Shown here: piece by piece, positions 1 to 9,639 of the stretch
Layout of the letters: the number at the start of each line of letters is the position of its first letter
How positions within the stretch are numbered: position 1 is the stretch's first letter
Source: Azospirillum doebereinerae
Lineage (GTDB): Bacteria; Pseudomonadota; Alphaproteobacteria; Azospirillales; Azospirillaceae
NCBI RefSeq assembly: GCF_003989665.1
Contig: NZ_RZIJ01000019.1
Location: 1 to 64,000 of the forward strand
Length of the DNA stretch: 64,000 nt
Direction of reading: 5' to 3'
Notes under the pieces: generated by a model
Told to the model about the DNA's origin: nothing
The model's input: the letters and a program-made list of their open reading frames with translations, nothing else
The model's database searches: none
Made by a program: the position numbers and the translations under genes

Positions 1-951
1 TGGCTCGACGTCGCCCGGCGCGACTGGTCGGACGAGCTGCTGGCCGTGACCCGCCTGACCCGCGCCCACATGCCCGACCTCGCGGAAGGCTCCGCCCCGG
101 TCGCCCGGCTGTCGGCCGGTTTCACCCGGCGCTGGGGCATGAAGGCGCCGCCGGTGGTGGCGGGCGGGGCGGGGGATTGCGCGGCGAGCGCCATCGGGCT
201 CGGCGCCATCGCGGCCGGCGACGGCTTCCTCAGCCTCGGCACCTCGGGCGTGGTGTGGCGGACCACCGACCGCTTCCTGCCCAACCCGGCGCTGGCGGTC
301 CACGCCTTCTGCCATGCGCTGCCCGGCGTCTGGCACCAGATGGGGGTGATGCTGTCGTCGGCGGCGTCGCTGGCCTGGGCGGCCTCGGTCTTCGGCCGGC
401 CGGAGGCGGAGCTGCTGGCGCCGCTGGGCGACGCGGTGGACGGTCCGTCGCCGGTCGCCTTCCTGCCTTACCTGTCGGGAGAGCGCACTCCTCACAACGA
501 CGCCACCGTGCGCGGCGTGTTCGCCGGCCTGTCGCCGGAAAGCGGGCGCGACGCCATGGTGCAGGCGGTCCTGGAGGGGGTCGCCTTCGCCGCGCGCGAC
601 AATCTGCTGGCGCTGGGGGAGGGAGCCGGCGCCCCAACCGAACTCGACCTTGCCGGCGGCGGTTCGCGCTCGCGGCTGTGGGCGCGGGTCTGCGCCGACG
701 TGTTGGGCGTCACCGTTCACCGCATCGAGGACGGCGAGGTCGGCGCGGGGCTGGGGGCCGCCCGTCTCGGCCGCATGGCGGCGACCGGCGAGGACCCGGC
801 CGCCGTCTGCCGCAAGCCGCGCCGCCTGGAAAGCTTCGTCCCCGATCCGTCCCGTGCCGAAGCCTACGGCCGGGCATGGCTGCGCTGGCGCCGGCTCTAT
901 CCCCTCGCCAGGGAATTCGCGGCTGTCGAGGCGTCCGTGGCAGGGCCGTGA
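1..951 (+). CDS. xylB: Xylulokinase, C-terminal part (5' truncated by window edge)
   Basis: The reading frame is open from base 1 and ends at TGA 949-951, giving the last 316 residues of a protein that is usually about 480-500 residues. It is the C-terminal FGGY carbohydrate-kinase domain: a glycine-rich phosphate loop (LSLGTSGVVW), a PYLSGERTPHND stretch, a FAARDNL helix and the DLAGGGSRSRLWARVCADVLG region that closes over ATP. Xylulokinase phosphorylates D-xylulose to xylulose-5-phosphate in the cytoplasm. Another FGGY kinase (for example for ribulose or glycerol) cannot be excluded because the N-terminal sugar-binding half is missing, but the GERTPHND segment favours XylB. No downstream gene on the same strand. 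Confidence 0.85.
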   Translation, partial: WLDVARRDWSDELLAVTRLTRAHMPDLAEGSAPVARLSAGFTRRWGMKAPPVVAGGAGDCAASAIGLGAIAAGDGFLSLGTSGVVWRTTDRFLPNPALAVHAFCHALPGVWHQMGVMLSSAASLAWAASVFGRPEAELLAPLGDAVDGPSPVAFLPYLSGERTPHNDATVRGVFAGLSPESGRDAMVQAVLEGVAFAARDNLLALGEGAGAPTELDLAGGGSRSRLWARVCADVLGVTVHRIEDGEVGAGLGAARLGRMAATGEDPAAVCRKPRRLESFVPDPSRAEAYGRAWLRWRRLYPLAREFAAVEASVAGP

Positions 952-978
952 CGCCCGGATCGTTGATGAGGTTGCGAA

Positions 979-1140
979 TCATCGGCGTAGCCGGTCGCAC
1001 GGCTTCATGGCCAGGGCACAGGCCGAGAAGGCGGTGGCGATGACCGCCGCACCGACAAACAGGCTGCGCGGCCCCAGCCAATCCATCGCCAGGGCATCCG
1101 GCAGCGGCGCCGTCGCTTCCGATGGATCCCAACCGTGGGC
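979..1140 (-). pseudogene. Possible MFS transporter C-terminal remnant
   Basis: Between xylB and the iron operon about 280 bases carry no intact gene. One minus-strand frame, open from about 1140 to TGA at 979-981, reads as a hydrophobic tail of some 53 residues (WLGPRSLFVGAAVIATAFSA then CALAMKP) that looks like the last membrane helix of a major-facilitator permease. It has no start codon and a stop (TAA) lies just upstream. I read it as the end of a deleted transporter, but the similarity is only by eye and the stretch could be chance. Confidence 0.28.
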
Positions 1141-1231
1141 TTACCGTGAACATCACCGCCTGACTGGAAGGTCGGCCGGCTGGTTTTGCCGCTCTTGCGG
1201 GTCGGGCGGCCGGCCCGGAAACGCAAAGCCG

Positions 1232-2305
1232 CTACGTTGCGAAGACGTGAGCCTTGCCGGACACCGTGATCCGGACATGGGTATTGATCGCCGGCAGGTC
1301 CAGGCTCGAGCTGTGGACCGTCAGCGCCGGCTGGGAATCCTGGGCGTGACCGTTCAGCAGCGACACCGCGACCTTGCAGACGGCGCCGCCGAACTCCACG
1401 GCGGTCACCCGGCCGTGGCAGGCCGCTTCAGGGGAGGCCGCCGGATCAGCGGGCGAGGCGGGAGCCAGCCGAAGCTGTTCGGGGCGCAGCATAATCTCCG
1501 CCCGCCCGCGCCGCGAACCGGTGTCGGCGGCGACGCGGCCGAGACCGCAGGCGGCCCAGCCGTCGCCCAATTCCGCCGGCAGCACGATGGCGTCGCCCAA
1601 AAAGGCCGCCGTGTCGCGGTCGCAAGGCCGGTGATAGAGTTCCTGCGGCGTGCCCGCCTGCGCGAGCCGCCCCTGGCGCAGCACGGCGACGTGGTCGGCG
1701 AAGGACAGCGCCTCGTTCTGGTCGTGGGTGACCAGGATGGTGGTGACGCCGGCCGCGCGCAGCAGATCCGCCACCGCCTTGCGCATCGTCTCCCGCAGTC
1801 CGGTGTCCAGCGCCGAGAACGGTTCGTCGAGCAGCATCAGCCGGGGCTGGCGGGCCAGCGCGCGGGCCAGAGCCACGCGCTGCTGCTGGCCGCCCGACAG
1901 CTCATGCGGGCGCCGGCCCAGCATCCGGCGGTCCAGCTCGACCATGTCCATCATGTCCAGCACGCGGGCGTCGCGCCCCGGCAGGCCGCGCTCCAGCCCG
2001 AAGGCGATGTTGTCGGCGACGCTCAGATGCGGGAACAGCGCGCCGTCCTGCGGGACGTAGCCGATGCCGCGCCGGTGCGCCGGAACCGCCGAGGCGCCCT
2101 CGGCCAGCACCTGGCCGTCCAGCGTCACCCGGCCGGAATCGGCGGTCTCGAAACCGGCGACGATGCGCAGCAGCGTGGTCTTGCCCGACCCGGAGCGCCC
2201 GACGATGGCCATGCGGGCGCCGGCCGGAACGGCGAGGTCGATGCCGTCCAGCGCGGCCATCCCGCCGTAGCGCTTGCCGATGCCTTGAATCGTGAGGAAC
2301 GTCAT
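1232..2305 (-). CDS. fbpC: Ferric iron ABC transporter ATP-binding protein
   Basis: This 357-residue ABC ATPase has Walker [10 protein letters not shown] at residues 36-44, a Q-loop (YVPQDGALF), signature LSGGQQQR, Walker [13 protein letters not shown] and switch histidine (VTHDQNEA). A C-terminal extension of about 120 residues is the TOBE-type regulatory domain typical of FbpC/AfuC/PotA ATPases. It would energise uptake of Fe3+ delivered by the periplasmic FbpA through the FbpB permease. The ATG (2303-2305) overlaps the stop of the permease gene by four bases, so the two are translationally coupled. The iron assignment rests mostly on the neighbouring substrate-binding protein. Confidence 0.88.
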   Translation of the reverse strand: MTFLTIQGIGKRYGGMAALDGIDLAVPAGARMAIVGRSGSGKTTLLRIVAGFETADSGRVTLDGQVLAEGASAVPAHRRGIGYVPQDGALFPHLSVADNIAFGLERGLPGRDARVLDMMDMVELDRRMLGRRPHELSGGQQQRVALARALARQPRLMLLDEPFSALDTGLRETMRKAVADLLRAAGVTTILVTHDQNEALSFADHVAVLRQGRLAQAGTPQELYHRPCDRDTAAFLGDAIVLPAELGDGWAACGLGRVAADTGSRRGRAEIMLRPEQLRLAPASPADPAASPEAACHGRVTAVEFGGAVCKVAVSLLNGHAQDSQPALTVHSSSLDLPAINTHVRITVSGKAHVFAT

Positions 2306-3957
2306 CGTCCGGCCGCCCGTTTGGATTGCGCGTGGAGAAGGAAGGTCAGCGGCAGCGACGCCAGCACCATCAGCACCGCGTAGGGCGCCGCCCCGGCGTA
2401 GTCGAGTTCGGCGGTGAAGGACCAGAACTCGGTCGCCAGCGTGCGCGTGCCGTTGGGGGCGAGCATCAGGGTGGCGGTCAGCTCGTTGGCGATGCCGAGC
2501 GCGACCATCGCCATGCTGGCGGCGGCACCGGGCGCGGCCAGGCGCAGCGTGGTCTGGCGCACCGCCTGGAAGGGCGTGCGGCCGAGCGACATCGCCGCGC
2601 GCTCCAGCTCGACCGGGGCCTGGGCGATGCTGCCGCGCAGCCCCACCAGCGCGCGCGGCAGGAACAGCAGCCCGTAGGCGAGCAGCACCGTCGCCACCGT
2701 CTGGTAGAGCGGCAGGGCGACCCGCACGGTGATCGTCACCAGCGCCAGCGCCACCACGACTCCGGGCAGCGCGCCGACGTGGTAGTGGCAAGCCTCCATG
2801 ATCCGTTGCAGGCGGCCGGGCGCCCGCACCGACAGCCACGCCATGGGCAGGGCGGCCAGCGTGGTCAGCGCGGCGCCGGCCAGCGCCAGCAGCGCGGTCT
2901 GGCCGATGGCACCGAGGACGGCGGGACCCCAGACGGCGGCGCCGCCGATCAGCAGCCAGCGCCCCAGCGTGACCAGCGGCACGCCGAGCGACAACGCGGC
3001 GGTCAGGGCCGGAACCAGCAGGGCGGGCAGCGTGGCGTTGCCCAGACGGCGGCGGTCCGGCAGCCGCGCCGCGCCGGATCCGACGCGCGCGTAGCGCTCG
3101 TTGCCCCGGACGGCGGTCTCGGCGCCCAGCAACGCCAGGCAGCACAGCACCAGCACGCCCGCCAGCATGTTGGCCGCCGGCCCGTTGTAGGCCGACTGGA
3201 ACTGGTCGACGATGGCGGTGGTGAAGGTGTCGAACTGGATCATCACGTAGAGGCCGTATTCGGCCAGAAGATGCAGCCCGACCAGCAGCGCGCCGCCGCA
3301 GATCGGCAGACGCAGCTGCGGCAGCACCACCCGGAGGAACACCTCCCACGGCCCGAGGCCGAGCGAGGCGGCGACGTCCTCCATCGCCGGGTCGAGCCGG
3401 CGCATCTGCGCGGCCACCGGCACGTAGAGGAAGGGAAAATAGGCGAGCACCGAGACCAGCGTCGCGCCGGACAACCCGTGCAGGCCGGGGGCGACGGTGA
3501 TCCAGGCGTAGCTGTGGACGAAGGCCGGCACCGCCAGCGGCGCCACCGCCAGCCAAGCCCAGAGCCGAGCGCCGGGCAGGTCGCTGCGCTCGGTCAGCCA
3601 GGCCAGAGCCACCGCCAGGATGATGGCCGGGGGCAGCGTGGCGAGTTCGAGCAGCAGGGTGTTGACCAGCAATTCGCCGACGCGCGGTCGGAAGACCAGC
3701 GCCGCCACCGTGTCCCAACCGGTCTGAACCGCGATCCAGGCAACGAAGCCGAGCGGCAGCAGCGCGATCAGCGAGACCAGCGCCGCCAACGCGATGGCGG
3801 CGGCGGGGCCGTTCGGCCGTCGCCACCGCCACCCTTCACCGGCGGTCGGAGACCGCCATGCCCCCTCTCCCCGCGCGCCGTCTTCCCGCGCGTTGATGCC
3901 GGGATGGACGGCGTCGCGGAAAGCCGGCGTGCGGGGATCGAGGGTGGGGTGCGTCAC
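2302..3957 (-). CDS. fbpB: Ferric iron ABC transporter permease (two fused BPD_transp_1 domains)
   Basis: The 551-residue protein has a short polar N-terminus and then about twelve hydrophobic helices in two halves. Each half carries an EAA-type loop, which contacts the ATPase (around [15 protein letters not shown] and [15 protein letters not shown]). This two-domain arrangement is characteristic of FbpB/HitB iron permeases. Translation most likely begins at GTG 3955-3957, which overlaps the TGA of fbpA by four bases, and its own stop overlaps the fbpC ATG, giving a tightly coupled fbpA-fbpB-fbpC operon. It sits in the inner membrane. Confidence 0.88.
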   Translation of the reverse strand: MTHPTLDPRTPAFRDAVHPGINAREDGARGEGAWRSPTAGEGWRWRRPNGPAAAIALAALVSLIALLPLGFVAWIAVQTGWDTVAALVFRPRVGELLVNTLLLELATLPPAIILAVALAWLTERSDLPGARLWAWLAVAPLAVPAFVHSYAWITVAPGLHGLSGATLVSVLAYFPFLYVPVAAQMRRLDPAMEDVAASLGLGPWEVFLRVVLPQLRLPICGGALLVGLHLLAEYGLYVMIQFDTFTTAIVDQFQSAYNGPAANMLAGVLVLCCLALLGAETAVRGNERYARVGSGAARLPDRRRLGNATLPALLVPALTAALSLGVPLVTLGRWLLIGGAAVWGPAVLGAIGQTALLALAGAALTTLAALPMAWLSVRAPGRLQRIMEACHYHVGALPGVVVALALVTITVRVALPLYQTVATVLLAYGLLFLPRALVGLRGSIAQAPVELERAAMSLGRTPFQAVRQTTLRLAAPGAAASMAMVALGIANELTATLMLAPNGTRTLATEFWSFTAELDYAGAAPYAVLMVLASLPLTFLLHAQSKRAAGR

Positions 3958-4988
3958 AGCAGGCCAGCCGCCGTCATCAGGTCGGTGACGGCCTTGTTGT
4001 TCAGCGTCTCCGGCGTGACCTTCGGCGCCTGCAGCTTGGCGATCGGCTCCAGCTTGGCGTTGGACGCGACGCCGCTGGCGATGGCGTACTCATAGGCGTT
4101 GCCGTCGCGCAGAATTTCCTGGCCCTTCGTGCCGGTCATCCACTTGACGAAGGCCTGGGCCTCCGCCTTGTGCTTGCTCGACGCCAGCACGCCGGCCCCG
4201 GAGAGGCTGAGGAAGGCGCCCGGATCGTTGTTGCGGAAGTAATGCAGCGCGACGTTCTTGCTGTTCTCGCCGGTGTTGGCCTGATCGCCGACGTAATAGT
4301 AGTGGTAGATCACCGCACCCTCGACCTCGCCGGCGTTGACCGCCTTCATGGCGACGCCGTTGCCCTTGTAAGGCTTCGCGTTGTCCTTCACGCCCTTCAG
4401 CCAGGAGGCGGTGGCCGCCTCGCCCTTCAGCTGGAGCAACGCGCCGACGATGGCCTGGAAGTCGGCCCCGGCCGGCGAGGCCGCCCAGCGGCCCTTCCAG
4501 CTGGGATCGGCGAGGTCGAGCAGCGACTTGGGCAGCTGTTCCGGCTTCAGCTTGGCGGTGTTGTAGGCGAAGACGGTGGAACGCGCGGCGACGCCGGTCC
4601 AGTGGCCGTTGGCCGGGCGGAAATTCTCGGGCGTCTGGGCCAGCACGTCGGCGGCCAGCGGGGCGAAGAGCCCGGCCTTGTCGACCAGCGCCATGGCGGG
4701 CGAGTTCTCGGTCACGAACACGTCGGCGGGCGAGGCGGCGCCTTCCTGGACGATCTGGTTGCCCAACTCCATGTCGCCACCCTTGCGCAGCGTCACCTTG
4801 ATGCCGGTGTCGCGGGTGAAGCCGTCGGCCCAGGCTTGGGTCAGGCTGGCGTGCTGGGCGTTGTAGACGACGATTCCGTCGTCGGCCGCGCTGCCGGCCG
4901 TGCCCTGGGCCAGGGCCGTCAGGGACGAACCGGTGAGGACGACGGTCACCGCCGCCGCGCGGGCAAGATGCTTGAACACCATGGTCAT
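3954..4988 (-). CDS. fbpA: Ferric iron ABC transporter substrate-binding protein
   Basis: This 344-residue periplasmic binding protein opens with a signal peptide ending near ALAQG. Mature sequence begins with the IVVYNAQH strand, and the HYYYVGDQA segment supplies the adjacent tyrosines that bind Fe3+ in FbpA/FutA proteins. The open frame extends further upstream, but the ATG at 4986-4988 is chosen because GAAGG lies five bases before it and the signal peptide starts there; an ATG two codons later is also possible. First gene of the fbpABC operon, with a Fur-like palindrome upstream at 5064-5080. Confidence 0.9.
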   Translation of the reverse strand: MTMVFKHLARAAAVTVVLTGSSLTALAQGTAGSAADDGIVVYNAQHASLTQAWADGFTRDTGIKVTLRKGGDMELGNQIVQEGAASPADVFVTENSPAMALVDKAGLFAPLAADVLAQTPENFRPANGHWTGVAARSTVFAYNTAKLKPEQLPKSLLDLADPSWKGRWAASPAGADFQAIVGALLQLKGEAATASWLKGVKDNAKPYKGNGVAMKAVNAGEVEGAVIYHYYYVGDQANTGENSKNVALHYFRNNDPGAFLSLSGAGVLASSKHKAEAQAFVKWMTGTKGQEILRDGNAYEYAIASGVASNAKLEPIAKLQAPKVTPETLNNKAVTDLMTAAGLL

Positions 4989-5063
4989 GGTCACCTTCGC
5001 TGCTTTATCGATATCGACGTGTGCCGGGAGCGTCGATGCCGCTCCAGTAACACAGGGAATAGG

Positions 5064-5080
5064 ATGCGAATCAATCTCAA
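5064..5080. promoter_or_regulatory. Possible Fur-type iron box upstream of fbpABC
   Basis: The minus-strand reading TTGAGATTGATTCGCAT is an imperfect palindrome resembling the TGAGA/TTCGCA half-sites of bacterial ferric-uptake-regulator boxes. It lies about 75-90 bases upstream of the fbpA start, where a promoter would be expected. The match is partial and by eye. Confidence 0.4.
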
Positions 5081-5166
5081 CCGCAGCCGTAAGCGTCCGA
5101 GAGGCGGCATGGGAGGCATGACGACACCGGGCGGCTTGGCGATCCGGTGCCGCGCTCCCGGCCAAC

Positions 5167-6320
5167 TCAAGCCCTCCGCCCGGCCAGGATGGTGGAGGGG
5201 GAGAGCCGGGACGACGGGACGGCCGGCACCCTTCCCGGCTCGGCGGTCTGGACCGAGCCGTAGAGGTTGAGGCGGTAGCCGGTGCGGTTGCGCAGGCTGA
5301 TGCCGTTGTCGAAGCGGTGCTCGACCGCCGCCGTCACTGCGTCCACCCGCGCCTTCACCGGGCTGCGTTCGGGATCGCCGAAGAAGGTGGCGGTGCCGGT
5401 CTCGAAGGGTTGGCCCCGGAAGGACGGAATGCCGCGGTCGGCCACCCGGTCGTCCTGGAAATGCTCATAGCCGACCTGGAGCAGCGTGTTCTCGTCCAGG
5501 CGGAAGGAGGCCGTCGGGTTGAGGCCCCAGCGCCGCAGTTCGACGCCGTTGCGGTAGCTTTCCGAAACCTCGTAGACGCCGGTCAGGCGTAGGGCGACCG
5601 CCTCGTCGACACCCTGGCCGACGTCGAAGGAGCCCCGGTAATGGGCGTTGCTGCCGGTCTCGACCTTGGCTTCGCGGGTGCGGGTCCAGTCGGCCTGACG
5701 GCTGACGCGGTTGATCAGGCCGCCGACGCCGCCGCGCCCGAAGATCATCGCGTTCGGGCCTTTGACGACCTCGACCCGCTCGATGTTGTAGAGGTCGCCG
5801 TAATACTCGACGTCGTCGCGGATGCCGTCGAGGAAGAAGTCGGCGGTCGTGCTGTTGCCCCGGAACACCGCCGTGTCGCGGTTGCCCTCGCCTTGGGCGA
5901 AGCCGACGCCCGGCACGTAGCGGACGGCGCCTTCCAGATTCTGGATCGCCTGGTCGTCCATCTGCTGGCGGGTCACCGCCTGCGGCACGTCGCGCAGGTC
6001 GGTTTCGGTCTTGGTGGTGCTCAGGATACGCTTGGCCTGATAGCCGCTGTCGGGCGGCGTTTGGATGTTGAAGCCTGTCGCGGCCCCCCCGACCTGAACG
6101 GGGTCGATCACAACCGGACCCGATGCGGCGCCCTGCGCGGTCGCCAGCGCGACGGAGTTGGCGCCGGTGAAGCGGTAGGTCAGCCCGCTCCCGGCCAGCA
6201 GGCGGGCCAGCCCCTCGGACACGCTGAACGTCCCGCTGACGCCGTTGCTGCGCAGAGCCCCCAATGGCGCGGCGTCATAGAAAAGCTGGATGCCCGCCTT
6301 GTTGGCGAAGGATAGCGGTT
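5167..6320 (-). pseudogene. TonB-dependent catecholate siderophore receptor, truncated at both ends
   Basis: About 380 residues of a TonB-dependent receptor. A secretin/TonB short N-terminal (STN) domain begins abruptly at FANKAGIQLFYDA. A TonB plug follows (DVPQAVT, RYVPGVGF, FRGNSTTADFF, DGIRDDVEYYGDLYN, RVEVVKGPNAMIFGRGG), close to the Fiu/catecholate subgroup, with only the first barrel strands. The frame then runs into unrelated sequence and stops at 5167-5169. No signal peptide remains, and roughly half the barrel (some 350 residues) is missing. At its 5' end the frame abuts a FecR fragment. It lies upstream of fbpABC, so this was probably a siderophore-uptake locus that lost its receptor by deletions. 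Confidence 0.85.
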
Positions 6321-6479
6321 GAGCGACGCCACGGCGTCGCTCAAGGGGACGCGGTCGAACACCAGACGGCCATGGAGCCAGGCGTCGGCGTTGTCGAGGT
6401 CGATCAGGGCGGTCGCCTCCAGACCGCTTGTGGCGTGGTAGCGGACGGTCTGGCCGGGCGACAGCACGACCGCGTCGCC
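6312..6479 (-). pseudogene. FecR-family anti-sigma regulator, C-terminal fragment
   Basis: A minus-strand frame different from the receptor frame encodes about 56 residues typical of the end of FecR proteins: AVVLSPGQTVRY, then WLHGRLVFDRVPLSDAV and LNRY. FecR is a periplasmic signal transducer that normally precedes its TonB receptor gene. Here the fragment runs straight into the STN domain of the receptor in a shifted frame around 6312-6320. The FecR N-terminus, the FecR stop codon and the receptor start and signal peptide have all been lost. No fecI sigma-factor gene is visible nearby. Confidence 0.7.
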
Positions 6480-6505
6480 CGGAGACTTCGGCCAGCATCG
6501 CGGGG

Positions 6506-7444
6506 TCACGACTCCTTCTCCGGGGCGGGCGCCGTCTTGCGGCGGCGCGGGGTGTCCGGCGGCCCGGCGCGGTCCTGGTCGAGCAGGTCGGCCCAGCCGC
6601 CGCCGATCGACCCGCGCAGGTCGTTCAGGCGCTTCAACTCGGCCAGCGAACCCGAGGTGTCGGACGCCGTGACGCCCAGGATGATGGCTTCGAGGCAGAC
6701 GAAGGTCGCGCCGTGCAGGGCGACGCGCTGGGACCGCCCGCGCAGGACGGGGATGGTGACGTCGGCGTGGCGGGACAGCTTCTCGTCCAGCGAATTGGTC
6801 AGCAGGACGATGGGCAGCGCCAGCCGGCGCGCCTCGGCGATGACCGCTCCGGCCTCGGCGTAGGCGCGGCCTTAGGCCATCATCAACACGGCGTCTCCGG
6901 AGCGGAGTTCCAGCAGTTGGTCGGCCAGCGCGCGACCGCTTTTGTTCAGCAGATGGATTGGCCGCCCATGCCGGCGCAGCACCGCGACCGCCATGGAGAT
7001 CTGCATCCGCGCGGCGCCGCCGCGCAGCGCGCTCAGGGCATCCTGGTGGGTGGACAGCACCAAGTCGATGGCGGGGTCGGCGCCCTCGGCGATGTCGATG
7101 AAGGTCCGGCTCATGTTGTCGGCCGGCGTTTCCTTGTCGCCCAGGCTGGCCGCCAGCGCCCGCCGGAGATCCGGCAAGCCGTCGAAGCCGAGCGCCTGCA
7201 CCGTCCGCACGACGCTGGCGTCGGAAGTGCCGGTGACCGCCGCGATCTGGAGCGCGGATTTGGTCAGAACCTCCAAGCGGTTCTGGTCGATGTAGGTCGC
7301 CACGCGCTGGAGCGACGGTGGAAGCGAGGCTGCCTTTTCTTGAATGGCTCGACGGGCGTCCGCTGGTCCTTTTCGTCCCGTGAGGCCATACCGTCGTAAA
7401 CCCTGTCGAAACTGCTTGTCTGTAATAAACCATACGAATGGCAA
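6506..7444 (-). pseudogene. RpiR-family (HTH-SIS) regulator interrupted by an in-frame stop
   Basis: The upstream part encodes an N-terminal RpiR-type helix-turn-helix (LPPSLQRVATYI, AAVTGTSDASVVRTVQALGF) and the first half of a SIS sugar-phosphate-binding domain. A TAA at 6872-6874 follows DAVLMMA. The same frame then continues with clear SIS-domain sequence (GRAYAEAGAVIAEARRL, LPIVLLTNS, ADVTIPVLRG) to TGA at 6506-6508. One base change (a Phe or Tyr codon to TAA) would account for it; a sequencing error would look the same. The start is uncertain: TTG at 7442-7444 gives the longest frame. These regulators usually respond to sugar phosphates. Confidence 0.8.
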
Positions 7445-7752
7445 TCGCAGGCGTCAATGCCACTCATTCGCAATAATATTATTGCAACCACTTGGAACGC
7501 CGAACCATTCACGAAAGCCGTACGGAAGGGCAGGTCGAGGACTGCCTCCAGAAGGCTGGTCTCAACCAGGGTCCACATCAGCCGGATACGCCCCTCCGGG
7601 AGCAAGCCGCCGTTGGATTGGCGTCGGGTGGAGAGGAGGCTGAGGTGTGAGCGGAGCGGCGTGACCTTCCGCCACGCGGAGGCGAGGTCACGCCCGTCCG
7701 GGGCGACGGGGCGCGGACGGCCAACCGATGCCCCGCCTCTGCCGGCGTCCGG
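7445..7752. other. Intergenic region upstream of the RpiR pseudogene
   Basis: About 308 bases with no convincing gene on either strand. It holds an AT-rich perfect palindrome at 7470-7485; the rest is GC-rich sequence that I could not assign. Confidence 0.5.
7470..7485. promoter_or_regulatory. Perfect 16-bp palindrome, likely RpiR-type operator
   Basis: GCAATAATATTATTGC is a perfect palindrome in an AT-rich patch about 26 bases upstream of the longest RpiR frame. RpiR/HexR-type regulators commonly bind AT-rich palindromes near their own promoters, so autoregulation is the simplest reading. Confidence 0.5.
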
Positions 7753-8517
7753 TCAGATCTGGGCCATCCCGCCATCGGCGAACAGCTCGACGCCGTTGAC
7801 GAAGCTGCTGTCGTCGGAAGCCAGGAAGACGGCGGCCTTGGCGATCTCGTCGGGATCGCCGACACGGCCCAGCGGCACCTGCGCCGCCAGATAATCCACC
7901 AGTCCCTGCTGCTGCGCGGCGTCCGGACCGGCCAACTCGACCAGACCCGGCGTGCGGATCGGGCCGGGGCTGAGCGTGTTGACGCGGATGCCACGATCCT
8001 TCAAATCCAGGATCCAACTGCGGGCGAAGCTGCGCACCGCCGCCTTGCTGGCGCTGTAGACGCTGAAGGCCGCCGTGCCCATGCTGCCGGCGGTCGAGCC
8101 GGCGAGGATCACCGAGGCGCCGCTCCCGAGCAGCGGCAGCGCCTTCTGCACCGTGAACAGGACGCCCTTCACATTGCGGTCGAAGGTGTCTTCGTACTGC
8201 TCCTCCGTGATGGCGCCCAGCGGCAGCATGCCACCGCCGCCGGCGTTGGCGTAGAGCACGTCGATGCGGCCCTTGTCAGCCTGTATCCGGGCATAGAGCC
8301 GGTCAAGGTCGGCGAGGTTGGACGAGTCCGCCTGGACGCCCGTCGCGGCGCCGCCGGCCGCGGTGATGGCGGCGACCGCAGCGTCCAGTTCGGATTGGCG
8401 GCGGCCGGTGATGTAGACGAAGGCGCCCTCATCGGCAAAGCGCTTGGCCGCGGCGAGGCCGATGCCGCTGGTGGCGCCGGTGACGAGGGCGATCTTGCCG
8501 TCAAGCTTGCGTGACAT
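7753..8517 (-). CDS. SDR-family oxidoreductase
   Basis: A 254-residue classical short-chain dehydrogenase. It has the NAD(P)-binding TGATSGIG motif near residue 15, the NAG segment (YANAGGGG), the catalytic Ser region (ILAGSTAG), YSASK with the Tyr/Lys pair, and the SPGPIRTPG loop. The ATG at 8515-8517 is preferred over one four codons upstream because GGAGAG lies just before it. The substrate cannot be told from sequence. It is divergent from a LysR regulator, which probably controls it. Confidence 0.85.
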   Translation of the reverse strand: MSRKLDGKIALVTGATSGIGLAAAKRFADEGAFVYITGRRQSELDAAVAAITAAGGAATGVQADSSNLADLDRLYARIQADKGRIDVLYANAGGGGMLPLGAITEEQYEDTFDRNVKGVLFTVQKALPLLGSGASVILAGSTAGSMGTAAFSVYSASKAAVRSFARSWILDLKDRGIRVNTLSPGPIRTPGLVELAGPDAAQQQGLVDYLAAQVPLGRVGDPDEIAKAAVFLASDDSSFVNGVELFADGGMAQI

Positions 8518-8618
8518 GTGGCTCTCCATGTTTGGGGGTGTGCGCTGGTCACAAAGCTATCGACGGCTGAGGCATATCGAAATAGAAATGACTGAAAACG
8601 AACGTTGCGGATTTGTCG

Positions 8619-9557
8619 ATGTCGAAGCTTCCCGATTTCGAGGGGTTGGCGATGTTCGCCAAGGTGGCGGAGGAGCGCTCCTTCGCCGGCGCGGCGCGCG
8701 CCATGGGGGTTTCGGTCGCCACCGTGTCGCGCGCGGTCAGCCGGCTGGAGGAGAGGCTGGGCGCGCGGCTGTTCAACCGCACCTCCCGCCGCCTGGCCCT
8801 GACGGACTTCGGCCATTCGCTGACCGAGCGTGCGGCGCGCCTGTACGACGACGCCGAAGCGGCGGAAAACATCGTGCGCGAGATGTCCAGCCGTCCGCGC
8901 GGCCTGATCCGTCTGGCGGTGCCGATGTCCTTCGGCCTGCGCTGGGTCGCGCCCCTTCTTCCGGACTTCTTCCGGCTCTACCCGGAGATTTCCATCGATC
9001 TGCACCTGAGCGACGCGGTCGTCGATCTGGTGGGCGACGGCTTCGACGCCGCGCTCCGGATCGCGGTGCTGCCGGACAGTTCGCTGGTGGCCCGGCGGCT
9101 GTGCCCGATCTCACCCGTCGTCCTGGCCGCTCCGAGCTATCTGGCCCGCCACGGCCAGCCCCGGCACCCTCGCGAACTGAACGGTCACCATTGCCTGGGC
9201 TATGCCTACCGGCGGCGGCAGGACATCTGGCGCTTCACCAACAGCGCCGGCGAGGAGGAGAGCGTGACGCCTTCCGGCCCCTTGCGCGTCACCAACGCCG
9301 ACGCGCTGGTGCCCATGCTGCTGGAAGGGCTGGCGATCGCCGAATTGCCGGAATTCATGGCGGCCGAGCCTCTCGCCGACGGGCGGGTCGTCGCCATCCT
9401 GAGCGACTGGTCCTTGCCCAGAGGAGGCCTCTACTTCATCACGCCATCGGCCCGCACGCGCCCGGCGAAGGTCGGGGTGCTGGCCGATTTCTTCGCTGAA
9501 CGTCTGTCGGAACCGGTATGGCGGCGCTCGATGGACAAGGCCGTGGAAAACGGCTGA
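8619..9557 (+). CDS. LysR-family transcriptional regulator
   Basis: 312 residues with the standard LysR layout. The N-terminal winged helix-turn-helix includes EERSFAGAARAMGVSVATVSRAVSRLE and LFNRTSRRLALTDFG, followed by a linker helix and a LysR substrate-binding domain (GLIRLAVPMSFG, LLPDFFRLYPEISIDL, DGFDAALRI). The ATG at 8619 was chosen over an in-frame TTG two codons upstream. The gene is transcribed away from the SDR gene, and the roughly 100-bp shared gap should hold its operator, a typical LysR arrangement. It belongs to the large CrgA/DsdC-like branch; the effector is unknown. Confidence 0.9.
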   Translation: MSKLPDFEGLAMFAKVAEERSFAGAARAMGVSVATVSRAVSRLEERLGARLFNRTSRRLALTDFGHSLTERAARLYDDAEAAENIVREMSSRPRGLIRLAVPMSFGLRWVAPLLPDFFRLYPEISIDLHLSDAVVDLVGDGFDAALRIAVLPDSSLVARRLCPISPVVLAAPSYLARHGQPRHPRELNGHHCLGYAYRRRQDIWRFTNSAGEEESVTPSGPLRVTNADALVPMLLEGLAIAELPEFMAAEPLADGRVVAILSDWSLPRGGLYFITPSARTRPAKVGVLADFFAERLSEPVWRRSMDKAVENG

Positions 9558-9639
9558 CCCGGCGAACAGTCGATTCTGGAGTTGGCTTGCCATCCGCTGC
9601 TGGGCAAGGCGCACGCTCGTGCCGACGCCGAGGGTTTGC

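Noticed and set aside
1232-3832. Single 866-codon frame covering fbpC and part of fbpB
   Set aside because: The upstream half is an out-of-frame reading of the permease gene; the real ATPase starts at 2305.
6180-7463. One minus-strand frame running from the RpiR region into the FecR fragment
   Set aside because: Only the FecR-like tail at 6312-6479 is meaningful; the rest is out-of-frame sequence of the RpiR gene.
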